From Planctomycetota bacterium (GTDB lineage: Bacteria; Planctomycetota; Phycisphaerae; Sedimentisphaerales; Anaerohalosphaeraceae): a stretch of 11,718 nt of DNA. Every line of letters begins with the position of its first letter. Position 1 is the first letter of the stretch. Shown piece after piece: positions 6,760 through 11,718 of the stretch. Position numbers and translations under genes: made by a program. The notes below the pieces were generated by a model, which did no database searches, was not told the origin of the DNA, and was given only the letters and a program-made list of their open reading frames with translations. The stretch covers positions 1-11,718 of the forward strand of contig QNBU01000012.1 in the NCBI GenBank assembly GCA_003644215.1. The letters are read 5' to 3'.

Positions 6760-6788
6760 TTGAGAGTTCATCGTTCATGGTTCATAAT
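6760..6788 (+). promoter_or_regulatory. Sigma70-like promoter for the carbonic-anhydrase-like gene
   Basis: TTGAGA (6760-6765) and CATAAT (6783-6788), each 5 of 6 to consensus, are 17 nt apart. The transcript would start near 6795, about 75 nt before the first ATG. The spacer consists largely of the tandem heptamers at 6766-6786. Confidence 0.55.
6766..6786 (+). repeat. Three tandem heptamers GTTCATN
   Basis: GTTCATC, GTTCATG and GTTCATA follow each other without gaps, filling the promoter spacer and entering the -10 box. Nearby relics of the same motif appear in reverse orientation at 4178-4188 (TGAACGATGAA), upstream of the HTH regulator. Function unknown; it could be slippage-prone DNA or protein-binding sites. 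Confidence 0.6.
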
Positions 6789-6869
6789 TTCTGAAAAAAG
6801 GGTATTCCAATCTCACCTGTTTTTCGTTATGATTACTTATCAGAATTATGCCCATTTATAAAGGATAAA

Positions 6870-7247
6870 ATGATGAGCTTTTGTACCGCGATAAATTGTA
6901 TGGACGGACGGATCCAGTTACTGGTGATCCCGTTTCTGCAAACCCGCTTCAAGGCCGAGTTCGTTGACTGTATTACCGAGCCGGGACCGGTGCGTGTTTT
7001 TGACCAAACAACCGACCCGGCGATGCTCAAATCGATACTGACCCGCATCGATATTTCAGTCAACCATCATGGCAGCAGCCAAATCGCCGTTTGCGCCCAC
7101 CCGGACTGTTCCGGAAACCCGGTCGAAGACGAGGTGCAAAAAGCACAACTCAAAAAAGCAACCGCCTTTCTGAAAGAGACCTATCCGGCTGTAACCGTAG
7201 CCGGCTTTTGGATCGAAAGCAACCAGCAACCGCAGGAATACTGCTAA
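6870..7247 (+). CDS. Small beta-carbonic-anhydrase-like protein
   Basis: A 125-residue protein with the zinc-site pattern of beta-carbonic anhydrases: C10-M-D12-G-R14 near the N-terminus (the CxDxR motif with its Asp-Arg pair) and H77-P-D-C80 later, giving the Cys-His-Cys ligands. The order of the motifs and the strands around them (FCTAINCMDGR, SSQIAVCAHPDCSGNP) fit the family core. It is much shorter than ordinary beta enzymes (about 170-220 residues), lacking most N- and C-terminal helices. I recall similar short proteins in anaerobic bacteria. Whether it hydrates CO2 or is a repurposed zinc protein is open. Two adjacent ATGs exist (6870, 6873); AGGA at 6862-6865 lies 4 and 7 nt away, so 6873 is equally likely. 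It has its own promoter and precedes the DUF3800 gene by 48 nt. Confidence 0.75.
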   Translation: MMSFCTAINCMDGRIQLLVIPFLQTRFKAEFVDCITEPGPVRVFDQTTDPAMLKSILTRIDISVNHHGSSQIAVCAHPDCSGNPVEDEVQKAQLKKATAFLKETYPAVTVAGFWIESNQQPQEYC

Positions 7248-7295
7248 CATGTAATGTAACAGCAAAATTATAAGAAGATTTATAGAGTACACCAC

Positions 7296-8039
7296 ATGGA
7301 GTATTGCTTGTTCTTAGATGAAACCGGAGACCATGGTTTAGGTTACATTGACCAGAACTTCCCACTTTTCCTATTATGCGGATGCATCGTTTCTTCGGAA
7401 AACTTAACTATCCTTGAAAAACAAGTAAACGATTTTAGGTACAACTATTTCAAGACAACAGAAGTTATTCTGCATTCCAGAGATATTCGTAAATGCGAAG
7501 GGGCCTTTCAAATCCTCTTTGATCAGAACATCAAGAAACAATTCTATGAAGATTTAAATCACATCTTGTCCCATGCAAACTATTCGTTAATCGGCTCTGC
7601 GGTTCAAAAAGAACAGCATATTAAACGATATGGAAAATGGGCCAGCAACCCATACACATTATCACTGTCGTATATCGTCGAAAGAATAGTCTTTTTGCTC
7701 GACTCTCTGGGAACAGGGCATACTGTTCATATACTTGCTGAGAAACGAGGTAAAAAAGAGGACGCACAGCTTTTGTCGCATTTTAATTCTGTTCTTGATT
7801 CCGGCACATATTATGTATCTTCCGAGCGTTTGAGAAAAACCATCAACTCTTTCCGTTTTCATCATAAACGCGAAAATATAATCGGCCTACAGATAGCAGA
7901 TTTATGTGCCTATCCGTTGGCGAGGCATGTTCTAAATCCAAAAGAGCCATATATCCCCTTTACAGTCATTGAAAACAAAATATACTCGGATTCCAGAACA
8001 GGGAAGAAGTTAGGATGGGGCTTGAAAGTGTTTCCATAA
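7296..8039 (+). CDS. DUF3800 family protein
   Basis: A 247-residue protein with the hallmarks of DUF3800: the N-terminal strand CLFLDETGDHG (D8, E9, D12), ILHSRDI (H60, D63), the acidic ILAEKRGKKED (E149) and the C-terminal LQIADLCAYPLAR (Q199, D202). The spaced acidic residues suggest an RNase-H-like metal site, so a nuclease role is plausible but unproven; the family often occurs in accessory DNA. Four 60-nt samples average about 38% GC, against roughly 48-68% in samples from the two flanking genes, which points to recent acquisition. The ribosome site is weak and no clear promoter is seen in the 48 nt before it, so it may be read through from the preceding gene. Its stop codon overlaps the T-run of the minus-strand terminator at 8038-8073. 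Confidence 0.85.
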   Translation: MEYCLFLDETGDHGLGYIDQNFPLFLLCGCIVSSENLTILEKQVNDFRYNYFKTTEVILHSRDIRKCEGAFQILFDQNIKKQFYEDLNHILSHANYSLIGSAVQKEQHIKRYGKWASNPYTLSLSYIVERIVFLLDSLGTGHTVHILAEKRGKKEDAQLLSHFNSVLDSGTYYVSSERLRKTINSFRFHHKRENIIGLQIADLCAYPLARHVLNPKEPYIPFTVIENKIYSDSRTGKKLGWGLKVFP

Positions 8040-8073
8040 AAAAAACAGAGAGTCCGAAAACACGGACCCTCTG
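8038..8073 (-). terminator. Strong intrinsic terminator, minus strand
   Basis: CAGAGGGTCCG pairs with CGGACTCTCTG around a 6-nt loop (11 bp, one G-U), followed by eight T (plus-strand A at 8038-8045) that overlap the stop codon of the convergent DUF3800 gene. On the plus strand there is an A-C mismatch and no T-run directly after the stem, so it works mainly for minus-strand transcripts. Confidence 0.75.
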
Positions 8074-8095
8074 CCGACCGGGGACTCCCCGATCC
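8038..8095 (-). ncRNA. Candidate small structured RNA (about 58 nt)
   Basis: Minus-strand unit with promoter (8102-8131), two abutting hairpins and a U-run. Hairpin 1 (8094-8076) is GATCGGGG, loop AGT, CCCCGGTC: 8 bp with one G-U wobble. Two bases later hairpin 2 (8073-8046) has an 11-bp stem with one G-U wobble, followed by eight T. In both stems the same pair is an A-C mismatch if the plus strand is read, so the RNA must come from the minus strand. No reading frame is present. It could also be the 3' end of a lost minus-strand gene. Not recognised as a known RNA family. Confidence 0.45.
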
Positions 8096-8110
8096 GTATA
8101 TATTATACGG
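8094..8110. repeat. Perfect inverted repeat CCGTATA-TAT-TATACGG
   Basis: Seven-base arms with a 3-nt centre. It covers the -10 box and predicted start of the candidate small RNA and abuts its first hairpin. It could be an operator or, if transcription starts further upstream, a third RNA hairpin. A weak fourth repeat, GCAA-TTG-TTGC, follows at 8110-8120. Confidence 0.65.
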
Positions 8111-8131
8111 CAATTGTTGCTAATAACTCAA
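8102..8131 (-). promoter_or_regulatory. Promoter of the candidate small RNA
   Basis: On the minus strand TTGAGT (8131-8126, 4 of 6) and a perfect TATAAT (8107-8102) are 18 nt apart, predicting a start near 8095. The surroundings (8111-8170) are very AT-rich, so a chance match is possible; the downstream terminator makes it more credible. Confidence 0.45.
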
Positions 8132-8179
8132 TATTTTTTATTGCTTTTTTATTATTTTTTTATTATTCGGAGATAACCG

Positions 8180-9382
8180 ATGCCAAATAGAACAATTACA
8201 GTACCAAAAGGATTTATCGCGGCGGGACTTCATTGTGGGGTTAAGCAGTCCGGTAAGCCGGATTTGGCGTTGCTCTATTGCCCTGGCGGAGCCAAGGCGG
8301 CGGCGGTCTTTACGACCAATGCGATCCAAGCGGCTCCGGTTACACTGTGCCGCGAGCATGCCCAAAACAATCCTGTTTATGCCGTGGTCATCAACAGCGG
8401 CAATGCCAACGCCTGCACCGGCAAAAAGGGCTTAGCCGCGGCAAAAGTAATGTGCGGCAAGGTGGGCAAGGAACTGCAAATCGATGCGGAAAAAGTACTC
8501 GTCGCCTCCACCGGCATTATCGGCCATCAGCTTCCGATCACCAAGATCACCGCCGGTATCACCGCAGCCGCCGAGTCGCTTAGCAACAGCCAAACGGCGG
8601 GACAAAACTTCGCCAAGGCCATTATGACCACCGACACCCGTGCCAAGCAAGCGGCGGAAATCATCGACATCGCCGGCAAAACCATCACCCTTGCGGCCAC
8701 CGCCAAAGGCGCTGGGATGATCGGGCCGAATATGGCGACGACGATTTGTGTCGTTACAACCGATGTCGCCATCAGCAAGCCGCTTTTGAACAAGGCATTC
8801 AAAAACGCGATCGGTGTTTCGCTCAACCGCTTGACCGTTGACGGCCACCAAAGCACCAACGATACCGCCATTCTTCTGGCCTCCGGGCTGGCGGAAAACA
8901 AAACGATCAAGAAACAGGATGCGGCGTATCGGCGATTTGCCGCGGCCTTGACAAATGTTTGCACCGATCTGGCCAAGCAAATGGTGCTGGATGCCGAGGG
9001 TGCTACACGGATGTTTAAGGTCGTCGTTAAGGGAGCCGCCAAGAAAGAGGACGCCCTCAAAGCCGCCCGGGCCGTCGCGGATTATGATCTTGTCAAATGT
9101 GCTGTCCACGGCGCCGATCCCAATTGGGGGCGGATCGTGGCTGCGGTTGGTTCCTGCGGCGTAACACTTGACTGCGCAATGCTTTGTGTTAAAATTGGAG
9201 ACATATTTGTTTTTCGCAACGGAAAACCTACTAACTTTGACGCGAAACAAGTTTCCCGGATTATTGCCAAAAAGGAACACACCATCACTGTGAATCTAAA
9301 CGCCGGGAAGTATCAGGATTTTTGCTATGGCTGCGACCTTAGTCGCGAATATGTCCATATTAACGCCGATTACCACACCTAA
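8180..9382 (+). CDS. argJ: Bifunctional ornithine acetyltransferase/N-acetylglutamate synthase ArgJ
   Basis: A 400-residue ArgJ that moves the acetyl group from N-acetylornithine to glutamate, closing the cyclic arginine pathway in the cytosol; some members also use acetyl-CoA. The precursor cuts itself into two chains at the A186-T187 bond in KGAGMIGPNMATT, and T187 becomes the nucleophile. Other signatures are NSGNANACTG (72-81), the oxyanion stretch STGIIG (110-115), TVDGHQSTNDT (219-229; many homologues have DGDTST, so H223-Q224 is a mild variant), GADPNWGRI and the C-terminal SREYVHINADYHT. Length is normal. GGAG 7 nt before the ATG supports the start. It stands alone here, with no other arg gene in view. 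Whether it is mono- or bifunctional cannot be decided by eye. Confidence 0.96.
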   Translation: MPNRTITVPKGFIAAGLHCGVKQSGKPDLALLYCPGGAKAAAVFTTNAIQAAPVTLCREHAQNNPVYAVVINSGNANACTGKKGLAAAKVMCGKVGKELQIDAEKVLVASTGIIGHQLPITKITAGITAAAESLSNSQTAGQNFAKAIMTTDTRAKQAAEIIDIAGKTITLAATAKGAGMIGPNMATTICVVTTDVAISKPLLNKAFKNAIGVSLNRLTVDGHQSTNDTAILLASGLAENKTIKKQDAAYRRFAAALTNVCTDLAKQMVLDAEGATRMFKVVVKGAAKKEDALKAARAVADYDLVKCAVHGADPNWGRIVAAVGSCGVTLDCAMLCVKIGDIFVFRNGKPTNFDAKQVSRIIAKKEHTITVNLNAGKYQDFCYGCDLSREYVHINADYHT

Positions 9383-9409
9383 ACAGGTGCATCTGCAAAG
9401 GCAATCCGC

Positions 9410-9436
9410 TTGGCTTTAATGGCCATTAAAGGCCAA
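9410..9436. repeat. 27-nt inverted repeat downstream of argJ
   Basis: TTGGC and TTTAAT pair with ATTAAA and GCCAA around GGCC, with a single bulged G at 9431. It includes a perfect 18-nt palindrome centred at 9422/9423. No T-run follows, so it is a poor intrinsic terminator; it may be an operator for hppA or a transcript-end stabiliser for argJ. Confidence 0.6.
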
Positions 9437-9471
9437 TTCCAAAGAATCACTAAAAAACACCTATAAAAAGA

Positions 9472-9499
9472 TTGAAAACCACGCCGGAATAGCTACACT
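9472..9499 (+). promoter_or_regulatory. Sigma70-like promoter of hppA
   Basis: TTGAAA (9472-9477, 5 of 6) and TACACT (9494-9499, 4 of 6) are 16 nt apart, predicting a start near 9506 and a leader of about 62 nt. Confidence 0.45.
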
Positions 9500-9567
9500 G
9501 CATCCGATTTTCGTAAAAAAATGCTCTAACAAACTCTCACTCACCATTAAACGAAAGGAATGTAACT

Positions 9568-11718
9568 GTGAAAGGACTACTGAAGACAGTAGGATTGGGA
9601 CTGCCCGTGTGGGCGCTGTCAGCAACGGCAATGGCTTCGGAGGAAACCGCGGCAGCAACAGAAACCGCAGTAAGTTTGGCCGAAAAGATTGCACCAATCG
9701 CACCTTTTTTGGCCGTTATTTGCTCGGTCGCCGCTTTGGTCATGGCTGTTTACTTCTATAAGAAGATGATGGGCGACCCGGAAGGCACCGACAAGATGAT
9801 CGAAATCGCAACCCATGTTCGCGAAGGTGCCTATGCCTACCTGTTCCGTCAGTATAAAGTGGTTACGCTGGTCTTCGCTGTCCTGCTGGCGATCTTCGCC
9901 TGGCTGGCCTACATCGGCGTACAAAACCCGTTTGTCCCTATCGCATTTCTGACCGGTGGTTTCTTTAGCGGTTTGTGCGGCTTCCTCGGAATGAAGACGG
10001 CAACCAATGCCTCGGCCCGTACCGCTCAAGGTGCGAGTGAAAGCTTAAACAAGGGCTTGACCGTCGCATTCCGCTCCGGTGCGGTCATGGGCTTGGTCGT
10101 TGTCGGCTTTGGTCTGCTGGATATCGCTCTGTGGTATCTGATGCTCGATAAGCTGGTTTACACAGCCGAACATATGGCCAACGGTCTTTCTTTCCTTGGT
10201 CTGGACTTGGTTGTAAAAGGCATGCATGCAGATCATAAAATAGTCGAAATCACCACCACAATGATTACCTTCGGTATGGGTGCTTCAACGCAAGCCCTAT
10301 TCGCACGAGTTGGTGGCGGCATCTTCACCAAAGCCGCCGATGTGGGTGCTGATCTCGTCGGTAAGGTCGAAGCCGGTATCCCGGAAGACGACCCGCGTAA
10401 CCCCGCAACCATCGCTGATAATGTCGGCGACAATGTCGGCGATGTGGCCGGTATGGGTGCTGACCTGTACGAGAGCTATTGTGGTTCGATTCTTGCGACC
10501 GCCGCTCTGGGCGCCGCTCTTTCGATGGGAACGCTCCAACAATTCGGTATCGACCCGCTGATGGCGGTGGTAGCTCCGATGCTTGTCGCGGCTATTGGTA
10601 TCGTGCTGTCGATTGCCGGTATGTTTATGGTCAAGTGTAAAGAAGGGGCCACCCAGAAACAGTTGTTAAAGTCCCTGCTCGTGGGCACGCTGGGTAGTTC
10701 GGCTCTGATTCTCGTCGTTCTGGCGGTTATGGCTCATTTTCAGATGATCACATGGGGCATCTTTGGTTCGGTTGTTTCCGGCCTGCTGGCGGGCGTCGTG
10801 ATCGGTCAGATTACCGAGTACTACACCTCGGCTGAATTTAAGCCCACAAAGGGCATCGCCGATCAGGCCAACATGGGCGCGGCCACCACAATCATCGACG
10901 GTTTGGCCGTTGGAATGTTCTCGACCGGGTGGTCGGTTCTTACCATCGTCGTCGGTATTATCTGTGCATTCGCTTTCGCCCGTGGATTCGAGAATCTTTC
11001 CATGGGACTTTACGGCATCGGCTTTGCCGCGGTCGGTATGCTCTCAACACTGGGTATCACGCTGGCAACCGACGCTTACGGCCCCATCGCCGATAACGCC
11101 GGCGGTAACGCCGAAATGGCCGGTCTGGGCGAAGAAGTACGCAAGCGTACTGACGCTCTGGACTCACTTGGTAACACGACCGCCGCAACCGGTAAGGGTT
11201 TTGCGATTGGTTCAGCCGCTTTGACCGCCATGGCTCTGCTGGCGGCGTATATCGAAGAGATTCGCATCTGGATCGGCAAACTGGCCGACGGTAGCGAAGA
11301 GGGTGTATATTATGTGGGCGAAATGGCCTTTACCGCCGCTTCCGCCAAGGTTGCAACCGTTATGGACTTTGTCAATGCCTATAACATGTCCATCATGAAC
11401 CCGAAGCTGATCTGCGGTATGTTTATTGGCGCCATGATGGCGTTCGTTTTCTGTGCATTGACGATGAAGGCTGTGGGTCGTGCGGCGGGCGCAATGGTGA
11501 ACGAAGTACGCCGTCAGTTTAAGGAAATCCCGGGCATCCTGGACGGCTCCGGCAAACCGGACTACGCAAACTGTGTGGCCATCTCAACCGCCGGCGCTCA
11601 GAAAGAAATGATCGTCCCGTCCGCTCTGGCGATTGCCGTGCCAGTCTTGACCGGTCTCTTGCTGGGTGTTCCCGGTGTCATGGGCCTGCTGGCAGGCGGG
11701 CTAACCGCTGGTTTCTCC
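9568..11718 (+). CDS. hppA: Membrane-bound ion-pumping pyrophosphatase, C-terminus missing
   Basis: Open for 717 codons to the window edge; about 80-120 residues are probably missing. This integral inner-membrane pump uses pyrophosphate hydrolysis to export H+ and/or Na+. The substrate site is clear: DVGADLVGKVE (258-268), then DDPRNPATIADNVGDNVGD (274-292), and later ATDAYGPIADNAGGNAEMAG. GNTTAATGKGF has A539 and G542 where K+-independent enzymes have Lys and Thr, so a K+-dependent type is predicted. The gate glutamate lies in ADLYESYCGS (E302), the placement of the Na+-pumping Thermotoga enzyme, which is also found in some H+ pumps, so the ion is undecided. The N-terminus is unusual: KGLLKTVGLGLPVWALSATA ends in a signal-peptidase-like AMA/SEE site after A23, before the first standard helix. 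The start is GTG 9568, with AAAGGAA 7 nt before it. Confidence 0.97.
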   Translation, partial: MKGLLKTVGLGLPVWALSATAMASEETAAATETAVSLAEKIAPIAPFLAVICSVAALVMAVYFYKKMMGDPEGTDKMIEIATHVREGAYAYLFRQYKVVTLVFAVLLAIFAWLAYIGVQNPFVPIAFLTGGFFSGLCGFLGMKTATNASARTAQGASESLNKGLTVAFRSGAVMGLVVVGFGLLDIALWYLMLDKLVYTAEHMANGLSFLGLDLVVKGMHADHKIVEITTTMITFGMGASTQALFARVGGGIFTKAADVGADLVGKVEAGIPEDDPRNPATIADNVGDNVGDVAGMGADLYESYCGSILATAALGAALSMGTLQQFGIDPLMAVVAPMLVAAIGIVLSIAGMFMVKCKEGATQKQLLKSLLVGTLGSSALILVVLAVMAHFQMITWGIFGSVVSGLLAGVVIGQITEYYTSAEFKPTKGIADQANMGAATTIIDGLAVGMFSTGWSVLTIVVGIICAFAFARGFENLSMGLYGIGFAAVGMLSTLGITLATDAYGPIADNAGGNAEMAGLGEEVRKRTDALDSLGNTTAATGKGFAIGSAALTAMALLAAYIEEIRIWIGKLADGSEEGVYYVGEMAFTAASAKVATVMDFVNAYNMSIMNPKLICGMFIGAMMAFVFCALTMKAVGRAAGAMVNEVRRQFKEIPGILDGSGKPDYANCVAISTAGAQKEMIVPSALAIAVPVLTGLLLGVPGVMGLLAGGLTAGFS

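Noticed and set aside
8140..8170. T-rich tract before argJ as a plus-strand terminator for DUF3800
   Set aside because: It has no GC-rich stem immediately upstream; the nearby hairpins are tens of bases away and have the minus-strand polarity.
8432..9280. 282-codon open frame on the minus strand
   Set aside because: Antisense to argJ, which is well supported; long antisense frames are expected in GC-rich codons.
9560..9565. ATG directly followed by TAA just before the hppA start, a minimal start-stop frame
   Set aside because: The Shine-Dalgarno site practically touches this ATG, so initiation there is unlikely; probably chance.
1..11718. CRISPR array, tRNA, rRNA or complete insertion sequence
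   Set aside because: No regularly spaced direct repeats, cloverleaf, rRNA-like segment or transposase was found on either strand.

Overview
The window looks like a chromosomal segment of a free-living, probably anaerobic bacterium. The best guess is Planctomycetota, near the Phycisphaerae. This is inferred from an excisionase-type helix-turn-helix fused to a receiver-like domain, a Re-citrate-synthase-like enzyme, and a membrane pyrophosphatase with a K+-dependent signature. No rRNA, tRNA or marker gene is present, so the assignment is tentative. Most genes look moderately GC-rich and several have clear Shine-Dalgarno sites. No CRISPR array, tRNA or complete insertion sequence was seen.

Positions 1-3955 (minus strand) hold a tight operon read right to left. 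It starts at a good sigma70-like promoter (3928-3955) and runs through a 2-isopropylmalate/homocitrate/Re-citrate synthase family enzyme, a HAD hydrolase, threonine synthase and the N-terminal part of an Xaa-Pro aminopeptidase-like protein that leaves the window. Gaps between the first three genes are about 4 nt. The operon mixes central-carbon or amino-acid synthesis with peptide turnover.

Positions 3872-4805 hold a divergent 337-nt intergenic region and a regulator with an HTH and a degenerate receiver domain. Positions 4838-5340 hold a type II toxin-antitoxin pair (ParE/RelE-like toxin) whose promoter seems to start the mRNA at the antitoxin ATG. Positions 5341-5562 are a gene-free patch of several short GC-rich inverted repeats.

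Positions 5563-6723 (minus strand) encode DprA. Next come a 125-residue beta-carbonic-anhydrase-like protein and an AT-rich DUF3800 gene that looks foreign next to its neighbours. Just past the DUF3800 stop codon, 8038-8131 carries a minus-strand promoter, two or three abutting hairpins and an intrinsic terminator. This is a candidate small RNA and the least explained element in the window.

Positions 8180-9382 encode ArgJ (arginine biosynthesis). From 9568 to the window end is a membrane-bound ion-pumping pyrophosphatase (hppA), missing its C-terminus and carrying an apparent cleavable signal peptide. Biosynthesis genes that release pyrophosphate and a pyrophosphate-driven pump are physiologically compatible, but nothing in the sequence links them in one operon.
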